From the NCBI GenBank assembly GCA_003952965.2, contig CM025856.1, forward strand, positions 10,685,814-10,749,813: DNA of 64,000 bases. The letters run 5' to 3'. The notes under the pieces were generated by a model, which ran no database searches, was not told the DNA's origin, and saw only the letters and a program-made list of their open reading frames with translations. This document shows positions 29,301 through 38,391 of the stretch, one piece after another; positions within the stretch are counted from its first letter, which is position 1, and each line of letters opens with the position of its first letter. The position numbers were made by a program, and so were the translations under genes. Source of the stretch: Morella rubra. Its lineage: Eukaryota; Streptophyta; Magnoliopsida; Fagales; Myricaceae.

Positions 29301-29979
29301 AGTGCGTTGAACATTAGAAGGTGAGCCTTTTTCAACTTCATTACTACGAGAAGAAGTTATAAAACAACTGACATTGCTGGTTAAACCTCAACCAAGGTCT
29401 AGCAAAGTCTCCCAGACAGAAATAGCTTTTGTTGTTCTAGTTACCTTCAAAAAGTTACCTATATTAGCAACATAGTCTCGCACATGAATTCCTTTCTGTA
29501 AGTACAATGAGTAAGAGCTTGCATAGCTACTTTCGCCAAAGAGGCACTGTTACCATAGAGTAGTGCTATACGCTCCAAGGAGTCTTGAACTGACCCGTTC
29601 TGATAATCACCTGAACCAAAACCAGGATGAAACATCTTGTTAGGCTCTCACATGGATGAATCAGCCTATATTATATGTAAGGCCTAAGCTTCAGCCTTCA
29701 GGATCGAAGTTGAATAATCAATGTTTCGGTGTTCTGAATTTGCTTTCTTGGATTTTAGTTCTTATAGATCTTTTTAGTTCTCAGCGTCTAAAAAGCTTTG
29801 TAATTGTATTTGCTGACAGAGACGATGATATATGGTGGCTTTTGCCAACCATCCTTCTGCTGTTCAAGTCAATAGAAGCTCGTTTTGTCAACTGGCACAT
29901 TGCAAATCTAGAAATCGAGGATTTTTCTCTCTTCTGTCCAGACCCGGATGCTTTTTGGGCTCACGAACCGAGTTCATGA
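5371..29979 (+). CDS. Large glycine-rich multi-pass membrane protein, function unknown (22 coding exons, 1448 aa)
   Basis: Exons: 5371-6215, 7503-7618, 9641-9849, 11617-11736, 14146-14274, 14394-14519, 15277-15332, 15432-15531, 16827-16944, 17099-17308, 17528-17852, 23291-23384, 24501-24609, 24706-24971, 25090-25214, 25563-25797, 26190-26378, 26497-26783, 27540-27741, 27835-28074, 29235-29320, 29820-29979. All junctions are GT..AG, and the exons sum to 4347 bases in one frame. The product has a signal peptide (about residues 1-24), a long extracytoplasmic region with N-glycosylation sequons and glycine-rich blocks, and a cysteine-rich EGF-like segment (about 805-850, [10 protein letters not shown]). 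Hydrophobic segments follow: about 884-908, near 1000, several in exon 20 (1288-1367) and two near the C terminus. It matches the plant family of Arabidopsis At5g47020, At5g11700 and At4g32920, recalled from memory; database names such as MraZ or ephrin receptor are misleading. I infer a secretory-pathway or plasma-membrane protein; no catalytic motif is visible. The ATG at 5371 was chosen because it opens the signal peptide. Confidence 0.92.
11299..11318 (+). repeat. Poly-G run in intron 3
   Basis: An uninterrupted run of roughly 20 G residues follows GGGGTTGGGGTGGAG in intron 3 (9850-11616) of the glycine-rich protein gene. It is a simple repeat, probably variable in length and prone to sequencing error. 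Confidence 0.7.
11737..14145 (+). other. Intron 4 of the glycine-rich protein gene with dispersed repeat copy B
   Basis: This 2.4 kb intron carries the second copy of the dispersed repeat: about 12825-12900, with aaatatttaacttgttgg, ccaattaataggggagtcc and cacacgtg, related to 1545-1640. Near-duplicated phrases (attcacctcttcctaaca) occur at 12725 and 12928. A 66-codon open stretch at 13505-13705 has no recognisable similarity. Confidence 0.4.
18273..18474 (-). repeat. Copia LTR (3' LTR on the minus strand)
   Basis: On the + strand it begins TGAAGAACAGAATG and ends GGATTTCAACA, so on the minus strand it starts TGTTGAAATCC and ends ...TTCA, the usual TG..CA termini. It pairs with 20989-21180. 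The bases TTAGT lie immediately to its left. Confidence 0.92.
18475..18483 (-). other. Copia polypurine tract
   Basis: On the minus strand this reads GTGGGGGAG directly against the start of the 3' LTR, the expected place and composition for the plus-strand DNA primer. Confidence 0.8.
18501..19082 (-). pseudogene. Copia RNase H domain
   Basis: This open stretch carries the usual Copia RNase H landmarks: [15 protein letters not shown], a DADW motif, the SSAEAE acidic motif and YCDNKAA, followed by H..DRHFIKE. It is the C-terminal part of a Copia polyprotein. The reverse transcriptase portion lies upstream on the same strand but in pieces, so no continuous polyprotein can be read. Confidence 0.85.
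19332..19961 (-). pseudogene. Copia reverse transcriptase domain, broken
   Basis: Two open pieces (19596-19961 and 19332-19574) carry the Copia reverse transcriptase signature: [37 protein letters not shown] and, in the second piece, SLKQSPIAW and the catalytic YVDD at 19430-19419. A short interruption separates the pieces. Upstream, the sequence that normally opens this domain follows directly from the gag-like frame, with no integrase in between. Confidence 0.87.
19974..20957 (-). pseudogene. Copia gag region with zinc knuckle, broken
   Basis: Three overlapping open pieces on the minus strand encode a Copia gag-like protein. It opens [10 protein letters not shown], contains [16 protein letters not shown] (the N-terminal gag segment) and [14 protein letters not shown], and later has a CCHC zinc knuckle [18 protein letters not shown] near 20140-20090. 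Frame changes separate the pieces. The open frame past the knuckle continues straight into reverse-transcriptase-type sequence ([10 protein letters not shown]). Confidence 0.8.
20977..20988 (-). other. Copia primer-binding site (initiator Met tRNA)
   Basis: On the minus strand the bases next to the 5' LTR read TGGTATCAGAGC, the common plant primer site complementary to the 3' end of initiator methionine tRNA. Confidence 0.88.
20989..21180 (-). repeat. Copia LTR (5' LTR on the minus strand)
   Basis: Partner of 18273-18474, about ten bases shorter because one copy of a duplicated ctgtccaaat is missing. It ends GGGATTTCAACA at 21180 and is followed by TTAGT. Only a handful of substitutions separate the two LTRs, which suggests a fairly young insertion. 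Confidence 0.92.
21185..22558 (+). mobile_element. 5'-truncated LINE with 11-bp target duplication
   Basis: The body (21196-22547) ends in a run of A's and is flanked by TATTGAATGTG at 21185-21195 and 22548-22558. It contains broken open stretches typical of the 3' end of plant L1-type LINEs: the C-terminal reverse transcriptase region ([19 protein letters not shown] near 21240-21300) and then the zinc-binding zf-RVT-like domain ([20 protein letters not shown] near 22080-22135). Frame changes and stops, such as the TAG just after 22020, show it is dead. The endonuclease and most of the polymerase are missing. It abuts the Copia element directly. Confidence 0.88.
24647..24672 (+). repeat. (CT)n microsatellite in intron 13
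   Basis: About 13 CT units sit 35-60 bases upstream of the acceptor of exon 14 (exon starts 24706), where they probably form part of the polypyrimidine stretch used in splicing. Confidence 0.85.
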
Positions 29980-30898
29980 CATATAGCAAGAGTTACTGCA
30001 ATGTGCCCACAAAACCCCCAGCTTCTCTCTCGCGCTGACGGCCAGGAAAGGTGCTTTATCTTGTGTTTCGGAGAAGTTACAGCTGCTTTGCTTTGTAAAT
30101 TCTTTGTCGTGTAAAGGCTTCCAGTATATGTGCAGTTTTGTCCATTGGAAGCACAGAGAGAGATAGAGGACAGATTTCATAGTTCATTTTTTACTGGATA
30201 TTGCTCCGATGTTTTTTTTTTCTTTTTTTGTGGGCAAAAATCCATTACACGACATTAAAGCAAGATATTGCTCCGACGTTGATATAGTCCATTTCATAGA
30301 AACTAAAAGAAAAATTGGTCCTTAGTCTCTCTCTCTCTCCCTCATTACACGAGTCACAATGAGGACAGAGGATAGAACCCAACAAGAAGTTACAAGTTTT
30401 CAATTTTGTGCCATTTTGCAAAGAGTAAAAATACAACTTATTTCAATGCCGCTCGGCTGATCAATTATTTGATTGCAGACCCTTTCCATGGACACTAGTT
30501 AGGCCACTGTGTGCTATTTCATCTGCTTCTTCTTCTGTTTTTCTGTGGTTAGAGACATTAGGTCGACTACGGGTAGGTAATAGGAGAAAAGGCATTTTAT
30601 TGGCAAAGAAATAAAAGCTGTATAAGGCTTATACAAATGATTAATATTCCTTTAATTTTTTACAAGAATCTAGATATTACTTTGCTCCAGGGTTGGTTAT
30701 GTAGATTACGAATGCAGGGAACAGTAATACTCATTGTCACGGTAGTTGGGGTATTGGCTACTAGAGGATCGCCACCTCCCGTTTGTATCCATTGTGCTGA
30801 ATCCATAGCCTCCAGACATGAGAAAAACGGTGGGGAAGCCCATAAGCCTTTTGGTTGCTTTAGTGTTTAATTTTGTAAGTAATTTCAAAGAAGCAGGT
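29980..30898. other. 3' flank of the glycine-rich protein gene
   Basis: Contains the 3' UTR after the TGA at 29977-29979, with no clear AATAAA. Poly-T tracts occur at about 30211-30227 and 30898-30911. The 30706-30888 stretch is open on the minus strand for 60 codons, but without recognisable similarity. Confidence 0.5.
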
Positions 30899-31099
30899 TT
30901 TTTTTTTTTTCTAAGCAGACATGGATTTCATTTCACGGGAAACTTACAAGCATGTTGAATATAAACGACCTTCTAAGGTTGGAGACAAATAACAAGGTCA
31001 TAGAGCCCATTACAGCATTAGTTAAAACCCGAAGGGCTATACATCGATTAACCTAAAAGGCTTGGTTCCAATTGGCCATAAAAGGCCTCAACTAGATCG

Positions 31100-31920
31100 G
31101 GCCCAAATAGAGTTGAGCACCGGTATCGCCAATTCCCGATTTAACCGGCATCGGTACCAGTGCCGCAAACCTATTGCTGTCCCATGGCGGCACCAATACC
31201 AATGCCAAATTTCGCCGTGAGGTAGTGATCTTGGCTATAGCGGTTTTCACCGCTAAAATCGTTTCTTTATTATTATTATTATTATTACTACTTTATTTTA
31301 TAAAAACGTTGTCATTTCTCTTTAAAGAGATTAAAGAGAAACTACATTGTTTGAGGGGCCACGAAACCCTAAAAGTTTCGAGGCCCTTCTCCCTCCCCAA
31401 TTTTTCACAGCCCCTCTCACAAATTTTTCTCTGTTCTCCTCTACCCCTTCCTGATCAGCGATCACCAAGGCGCCTCTCTCATCTCCTCCTCCAAGATCGG
31501 CAATCTCCATGAGGCCTCTACAAAATATTTCTCTCTATCTTTGCATTGTTTTGGATCTCTTTCTTTTCTTTCTTTATCTCTTTACTTTGATTTTGAATGC
31601 AATTTGACTAGTAGATTTTGAATCTGATTTGGGTGGTATATTTTGAATGCGATTTGAATTTCGTTTAGGGTTTTGTTGAGTTTGATTGAGATTTGTCGAT
31701 TTGGTAGATTTTTTTGGATTTTGGTTGAGATTTGTGATTTTTTGATGATTTGGGTAGATTTTTGGTAAGGATGGTAGTACCGCCACCGTCAGGTGTCAGT
31801 TTCCTCTCCTAACGAGGTTGGTGGTGGTGTCCATTTTTGAACAACCGCCTATAGCAGTGGCGATTGTGGTGGGGGCAGAAACTGCTACCCCCACCACTTA
31901 TGCACAACCGTAGGCCCAAA
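31100..31920 (+). mobile_element. Non-autonomous hAT element (805 bp) with perfect 8-bp target duplication
   Basis: The element 31108-31912 starts TAGAGTTGAGCA and ends TGCACAACCGTA; the reverse complement of the latter is TACGGTTGTGCA, matching 9 of 12 bases of the start. It is flanked on both sides by GGCCCAAA (31100-31107 and 31913-31920), the 8-bp duplication diagnostic of hAT transposons. Subterminal repeats of the form GGTATCG/GGCATCGG/GGTACC lie at 31120-31165. The interior has a CT-rich leader-like stretch (31370-31515) but no transposase. It is best explained as a deletion derivative that keeps the ends and part of an untranslated leader. Confidence 0.82.
31261..31286 (+). repeat. 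(ATT)n microsatellite
   Basis: A short run of TTATTATTATTATTATTA lies inside the 805 bp hAT element. Confidence 0.7.
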
Positions 31921-32671
31921 GACCTGTAAATTCTAAGCGGTTCCAAAGACCTCAAAGAGTGGGTAGTTAAGCAACTCACTTCCACTTTCCCAAAAGATTA
32001 TTCACACCAACACAAATGGACAACAATGTCCATGACAAAAGACGGCTAAGGAGTGGGCGAAGGATAGTCGGGACAACAGTTGCAATGTAGATTTAAGGCC
32101 GCAAAGATAGGCCATCCGATGCGAGTCCACTGAAAAACGCCAAAACTAGGTGGTCGCTAGTTGTTCCTTCCCATAGAAACCCAATGAAATAAAATTCAAA
32201 AACACAACAAAACGCATGAAAAGGAAGCTGTTGGCTGCCCGAAATTCAGCCAAAAAACTGAGCCCTGAGAAACCAGCAAAAGTCACCTAAGAATAACCAA
32301 AAAATGGTGTGTGCATGACACACGCACGTGCCAGCCAACGGCGATCGAAAGGGATAGGGCCCAGACGCTTGGAGTTGATGATGCCATCACGCAATCTGCA
32401 AGATCTAGCTTGGAATACGACCACGAGGAAGGTCCAAAAAAGAGAAGAGAGGAGGAATTTTTATTGGGTTCCGATCAAGAAAGGTTTTGATGATTACAAA
32501 ACCTTCCTCAAAAACAACTTTGATTCAACAAGGAGCCATCTTGCATGAAACCCTAGTCTTTTTTTTTGCAAACCCTTGAATATATCAAGCTACAATGCTA
32601 GTCTTTTTTATCAGGTCCAAAATGGAAACCTGGCTCTGATAAAAAGAGAAGCTTTTGAATTCTAATATATA

Positions 32672-33070
32672 TAAGGGGTAAAGTCAGAGCTCTCGAACTA
32701 CCACGCAAATTTCAAATAGACTCCAAATTACCAATCGTGACATATTAAGTTATTCAACTTTCACAATCAATTAAATTGAGTCATTTGTCTAGATTTACTG
32801 TCCAAACTAATAGAACATTGGTCATGTGCACCACATGTGACATTTTTTCGATACGATCTAATCAACATGCTCTTAAAGGGAAAAATTACTTTGAACTCTC
32901 AAACTACCAAGCCAGTTTCAAACAGGATCATAAATTACCAATCTTAACACATTACGCCCTTCAACTTCCACAATCAATCAAATAAACCCTTTGTCAAGAT
33001 TTACCGTCCAAACTGACATAACCTTATTCATGCACATCGCACGTATGAGATTGCTTTAATAGTGTGGGAC
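32672..33070 (+). repeat. Diverged tandem direct repeat, period about 205 bp
   Basis: The phrases gaactacca, caaattaccaatcgtgacat, ttcaac.ttcacaatcaat, tttactgtccaaact and catgtgcac in the first unit (32672-32875) recur in the same order in the second (32876-33070) as aaactacca, taaattaccaatcttaacac, ttcaacttccacaatcaatc, tttaccgtccaaact and catgcacatc. No coding frame spans either unit. Confidence 0.7.
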
Positions 33071-33455
33071 GCAAAGTGACTTTTTTCTCTATTCCTTTTT
33101 TTAGAGCAATCAATAGACACGAGTCATCTAACCACCATTTGCGACCATATATCTAAGTCGCCAACTATGTTCGATTCCCTAGTATCAGCGCGTGTTACTC
33201 CACACACCCTTTCCAGCTAGGGGTGGGATTTTTATCCGCCGGTATCTGGAATTCCGGTACCGGCACCGGTTCAGAGCTCCAGCCACCGTATACCGGCCGG
33301 AACTGTAGCCGGAACCGGTATAGGTATTTAGGAAATACCGGTACCGGAGCCGGTACCGGTAATTCAGCCGGTACTGGGCGGAATGCCGTACCAATTTTTT
33401 TATTTTTTTTTTTTAAAAAAATACAAAACACACAGCTTTGGACTTGGCCAAAACT

Positions 33456-33545
33456 GTGCGTTTTGGCCTAGTCCAAAATGTGCGTTTTGCTCTAGACCAA
33501 AGCTGTGCGTTTTCGACTAGACCAAAACGCACATTTTGGTCTAGG
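33456..33545 (+). repeat. 24-bp tandem and inverted motif cluster inside the hAT element
   Basis: GTGCGTTTT recurs at 33456, 33480 and 33505, each followed by a variant of CTAGACCAAA, giving a period of 24-25 bases. An inverted copy (AAAACGCACATTTTGGTCTAG) follows at about 33524-33544. The position, just inside the GGTACC-rich subterminal zone, suggests transposase- or host-factor-binding repeats. Confidence 0.65.
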
Positions 33546-33833
33546 GTTTTCAAAACCCACGCTCCCCGACCCCGAGTCCCTCCCCCATTTCTCTCCTCTC
33601 AGTCTCATATCTGCCTCTCTACTCTCTAGTCTCTCCGTCTCTCGTTTCTCCTCCGCTCCCGGCCCTCCGACCTCCCTTCCCCTCTCACGGCTGACGAAAC
33701 TCTCAAGCACTGTCTCTCTGACTCTCGAGCTCTCTCTCATAGACTCACAGTCTCACTCAACTCTCTCTCTCGGGTCGCCGCCGTCTCCACTCGGCTTCGA
33801 GTTTGAAGGCCGCCGGCCTCGGATCACACTCAT

Positions 33834-33861
33834 CATCTCTCTCTCTCTCTCTCTCTCTCTC
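33834..33861 (+). repeat. (CT)n microsatellite in the hAT leader
   Basis: A run of CT dinucleotides within the pyrimidine-rich presumed 5' leader of the hAT transposase. Confidence 0.8.
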
Positions 33862-34268
33862 ACGGATCACACTCACTCACAGATTCATTGCTTCTTTTCT
33901 TTTTTTGTTCAATTTCATTTTCGTATCATTATTCATTATAATTTATCAGTTGTTCAATAACCATTTCTTCATTTTATTATCTGTTAATACGAAAAAAATT
34001 TCTTTGCAGGTTATTACAAAAGTTGTGCGTGTGGTTACTGGTTAGTGCACTGCCATTGAGGTAAATTCACTAATTTTTCACTTATTTAGTAGTTCATTAG
34101 TTAATTTAAAATTTTTGAATGTATATTAGGACCTAGGTTGTGAAACTGAGGAGGATGGGCTTGAATGATTGGAGGATTTGGTTATTACTTGTTAGTTGTT
34201 TGTAAAGTGTTAGTTGTTTGTTTGCTGTAGCCTGTAGGTAATTTGTGAGTTGTTAGTTTGTTTGTAAC

Positions 34269-34323
34269 TAGGAGATTATCTTTCCACTGTATTAGGAGAT
34301 TAGGAGATTATCTTTCCACTGTA
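34269..34323 (+). repeat. Short tandem duplication
   Basis: taggagattatctttccact occurs twice in immediate succession (about 34269-34290 and 34302-34323), with a partial extra aggagatt between the copies. It lies in the presumed leader intron of the hAT transposase. Confidence 0.75.
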
Positions 34324-34550
34324 TGTTTTCTGCAATGCTTTACTGTTACTGAAGCAATGTATGTATGAGAGAACTTTAAATTGGCTAATTAGGAAGTTAA
34401 ACCATTGGAGATTGTATATTGACCTTAATATTGTATGATGTCTCTTTAGTATTATTGATTTGGTATGTAATATGTATGGACTTTTTAGCATCTTTTATTA
34501 GAGTATGGGTATTTAATAGATTTTTTTTTCAAAACTTTTTGTTTTCTCAG

Positions 34551-36904
34551 ATGGATCCCTTTACTTCTTCTTCTACTCCTTCGGTTGACTCACCGACACC
34601 ACGTCTCCAAGTAGGAGTCGATGCTTCCTCCCCTATTATTGGTGAGGAGCCGGCTCCTCAACTTGGGGGGGATAGTGTTGATGTGTCAGCACCACCTCTC
34701 CCAAAGAGGAGGAAGATTTCTCAACCCTCTCCCATGTGGGATCACTTCACAAGGATTGAAAAAATAACTGATCCAGAGAAGCCAATGGCAAAATGTAACT
34801 ATTGTAATCACCGGTTGGGGTTCACCACACCCGTCAAGGGACCTCCGGTATGAGGTCTCACTTGAAGGGTTGTTTAGCATATCAACGGAAGCAAAGTAAG
34901 TTGGACTTCTCTCAATCGAAGTTCACTCATGCTTCTTCAAAACTGGCGAAGGGGATGTCGTGGGGGAGATGAAGATAGATACGTATAATGAGAAAAAGGT
35001 TAGGAGGGTCATCGCTCGATTCATAATCGTCGATGAGTTGCCATTTAGGGTGGTGAGCAAGGATGGGTTCAAAGATATGATTCATGAACTTGAGCCCCGA
35101 TTTAGGATGCCCTCTCGATACACAGTGATGAAGGATTGTATGGGTCTTTATCTTGATGAGAAGAATAAGTTAAGGAATATCATTTTAGGAACGCGACCTA
35201 GGATTTGTTATACAACCGACACGTGGACTTCGGTTCAGAATATGAACTATATGTCTGTGACTGGCCATTTTATTGATTCGAATTTTGTGTTGCACAAAAG
35301 GATTCTTGGATTTCGTAGAGTCACGGATCACAGAGGGATTACAATTGCGACAGAATTGGAGAATGTGGGCATGAGTGGGGGATTGATAAGGTTCTTGCAA
35401 TCACAGTGGATAATGCATCATCTAATAATGTTGCAATAGATCATTTTAAAAGGAGACAAGTGGCACTTGCTGGTGGTAGGGTGGGGGTTGTTGTTTGTGG
35501 GCATGAATTTATTCACATGAGGTGTTGTGCACATATCTTAAACTTGATTGTGCAAGACGGTTTGAAAGAATGGGATGATTCGGTGGTTAGGGTTAGAAAT
35601 TGTGTGAAGTATGTTAAGTCATCCCCTCAACGGTTGGATTATTTTAGAAGTTGTGTGAGGAAGAGGTCGCTTCCTACCGATGGATTTTTGCAACTTGATG
35701 TACCTACGAGATGGAATTCGACGTATATTATGTTAGAGTCTGCAATGAAGTATGAAGATGTTTTTAATGATATGTTGGCTTTCGATGAAAGGTTGGGTTT
35801 TTTGGATTTCTTAACTGATGACGGGCATGGGAAGAAGGGGTTGGGGCCTCCAACTAAAGAGGATTGGGTGCGTGTGAAGCATTTTATAAACTTCTTGAAG
35901 TTGTTTTATAATGTCACGCTGAGGATATCTGCTTCGAAGACTGTTACTGCAAACCTATTTTGTACGCAATTGGCTTTGATTCACAACCAATTGAAGGAGT
36001 TTGCTCGAAGTGAGGATGATTCGTTGGTGGATATGGCGAGAGGATGCAATTGAAGTACGATAAATATTGGGTAATTTGAAAGATGTGAATAGACTACTGT
36101 TTGTGGCAGCAGCACTTGATCCCCAATTAAAGTTGGGTTGGTTGCGTTTTTGGTTCTCTAAGACATTGGGCAAGGAGGAGGGTCGAGCGATGACTGATTT
36201 GGTTAGAGGTACATTGGAACAATTGTTTACGGAGTACAATATTGTTTATGGTAATGATAATACTTCAAGGCGTCAACGGACAACAAGTGAAGCTGGTGGT
36301 TCTAGTTCTACTGCAAGTGGTACAGAAGAACGCATGTGGAACGAATATATGTCTTTCATGGAGGAGGACGATGTTATAGAAACCACATCTGAAGTGGATA
36401 GATATCTGATGGAGCCTCCTCAACCTAGGGTCGAGGATTTTGATATTCTGGCTTGGTGGAAAGTGAATCAGTTTAAGTTCCCTATTCTTGCTCGGATTGC
36501 TCGAGATGTACTTGCCATCCCTATTACAACCGTGCCATCTGAGTCGGTCTTCAGCACAGGAGGACGTGTACTGGATGCTTTTCGAAGCTCTCTAGCTCCT
36601 AGAACAGTGGAGGGTCTTATATGTGCGCAGAATTGGTTGCAATCTGCTTCTATTCATGAAGATGCTGAATGTGAACCTGAGATTGGTGGCGGAACAGAAT
36701 ATTTAGAAAGTTATAATGTGGAAAAAGGTAATGATTTCGTTGTTTAGTTTTTTTTTAATTGTTAGATGTTTTTTAAGAATGTTGTGTGCTCTTTCTAAAT
36801 GCTCTTTGTTTCCAGACATGACTAATAATCCTACACAACTGATGTCTATTATCTCGGTCTCCAACATGGATAGCGTGACACAGACACTTGACGTGGACGA
36901 TTAG
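34551..36904 (+). pseudogene. hAT transposase pseudogene (BED zinc finger, RNase H-like core, dimerisation domain)
   Basis: The ATG at 34551 follows directly after a splice-acceptor-like TTTTCTCAG, implying a leader intron. Domains in order: a Ser/Pro-rich N terminus; a BED zinc finger (MWDHFTRI ... AKCNYCNHRLG, about 34735-34815); the RNase H-like core with TTDTWTSVQNM (about 35212), the VDNASSNN block (about 35408) and CCAHILNLIVQDGL (about 35524); and the C-terminal hAT dimerisation domain (LAWWKVNQFKFPILARIARD ... PSESVFSTGGR, about 36450-36640). A short last exon follows a GT..AG intron (36728-36815). The frame changes at about 34840, 34945, 35365, 36043 and 36070, so no working transposase is encoded. 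Its length otherwise fits the plant hAT family. The number of breaks points to long-standing decay. Confidence 0.87.
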
Positions 36905-38010
36905 AGGGAGGTATAAATTATAATGGTATTGTTTTTCATTTTTATTGTTACAAAATACAATTATACAATTCGAGTATTAGAGTATAACTGTATAAGTTTA
37001 TATTTAAGTATTAAAAGCTGTTTTTTTTTTAAGGAAAATGCCCATAATATTAGATTAATAAATGTTAGACTTATAATCTTTTAGATAATATTGATTGGTA
37101 ATTAGTAACTTGGATTTTGGGATGTGTTTATTCTTTTAACTATTTTGTTCTTTTTTTTCATGATGGACATGGTGTTGTGCATATATTTCATAATTTTTAT
37201 TATTTTGTAAAGTTATCATTTTGATATTGTGATGTTTCATTGTTTTGGAAAATGGGATGTAAGCAATTAGGTGTTATGTTCTGCATTGGTTGAAATTTAA
37301 ATTAGTTTAGTAATTAGTGAGTCAATGACCAATCTTTTGTAGTTGGTCATTAAATATTATGGGCATAAATAAAAAGGCCATACAAAACTAACACTATCAT
37401 AACAATATGATAGTGATGTTTTGATTAAATGGCCAACATTTTATTCCATCAATTCAACTATTCAATTTGTAATATTTGTAGTTTTTTTAGATGATGTAAA
37501 TTTGTATTATTTGTAGACTTTATGTATATGTGTAACTTGTAAATTTATTTCTATCATTTTTCTTTCATTGATGTATGTATATGATTTATTAATTTAATGC
37601 AATTGAAACAACTATGGAATTGTAAATTTGTAATTTTGGAACATGTAAATTATTATTACATCAAAAAAATAGTGGATCCAACATCCTATTAAAATTCTAA
37701 ATTTTGTATTTTGGATCCAACATCCATATTTAAAAACTTACTTATTAAATCAAGCCCAAGTTAAAAAGCCCGACAAATGCAATAATAAAACAAGCCCAAG
37801 TTAAAAAGCCCGAAAAAATGCAATAATAAAAAAGTCCAAGTAAAAAGCCCTAAAAAAACTAAATTTTGGGCCCAAAACGGGCCCAAAATTCAGCCCAAAT
37901 GAACTGCCGGAATTCCGGCATCCGGTACCGGGATTCCGGAATTCCGGCAGTTCCCGGACCAGAACTGGATGCCTAAATAGGCATCCGACTAATACCGGTA
38001 CCCTGCCCTA

Positions 38011-38391
38011 TCTCCCGCGCGTGATATCTACATTTGAAATTTGAAATGTCTAAGTGTTCGGAATTTGTAGTTGTATTTTTAATGCAATCAATACATTCAA
38101 ACCAAATTTGTCCGAACATGACGCAGAAAGGTTGAATGTAAGGGATTTCACTTGTTATTTAAAAATAAATAAATAAAAAATCATGAGAAAAAAAGGGTTG
38201 CAGAGATTGCCTTCAAGAGTATCGGGACTCACCGTAGTCAAACCACCATTACTAGAAAAAACAAATAGAAACCAAAATTAAAAAATAAAAATAAAAAAAA
38301 ACCCGCATTTACCTTCACACACCCACATTTCCAACCTTGAAGTTGCAGAACCAAAGCCGAAAAGCTCAGAAGCCACCATAAACCATCAACA
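38011..38391 (+). promoter_or_regulatory. Presumed promoter and leader of ATP synthase delta'
   Basis: A 381-base gap between the hAT end and the start codon. A clear TATA box is not evident. The last 60 bases, CT/A-rich with ccaaccttgaag, look like leader sequence. The gene's more distal upstream DNA has been displaced by the hAT insertion. Confidence 0.4.

Larger units (their letters stand above)
30899..32570 (-). repeat. Possible antisense retroposon remnant (host of the 805 bp hAT insertion)
   Basis: A poly-T run followed by ctaagcagacatggatttc on the + strand looks like the reversed A-tailed 3' end of a non-LTR element. The sequence continues as GC-richer, repeat-like DNA on both sides of the hAT insertion. 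A similar arrangement (poly-T, then accatggactttcattgcat, then a gggccca motif) recurs at about 43087-43200. No coding domain could be read, so the assignment is weak. Confidence 0.3.
33210..38018 (+). mobile_element. hAT transposon, 4.8 kb, with degenerate transposase
   Basis: The element 33218-38010 begins TAGGGGTGGGATTTTTATCC and ends GGTACCCTGCCCTA; reversed, the end reads TAGGGCAGGG. Both termini are followed inward by dense CCGG/GGTACCGG subterminal repeats (33236-33385 and 37910-38000). Flanking 8-mers TTTCCAGC (33210-33217) and TCTCCCGC (38011-38018) agree at 6 of 8 positions, as expected for an aged target duplication. The interior holds a CT-rich leader and an intron-containing transposase reading region (34551-36904) broken by several frameshifts. 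The right end lies 381 bases upstream of the ATP synthase delta' start codon. Confidence 0.85.

Noticed and set aside
30706-30888. Minus-strand 60-codon frame with Ser/Tyr-rich text
   Set aside because: No splice context, start or family similarity. It sits next to repeat-like DNA.
32628-32645. PBS-like TATCAGAGCC on the minus strand
   Set aside because: It lacks the TGG that should abut an LTR, and no LTR pair could be found nearby.
33185-33471. Overlapping open frames rich in Gly, Tyr and Arg on both strands
   Set aside because: They are produced by the GGTACCGG subterminal repeats of the hAT element, not by a gene.
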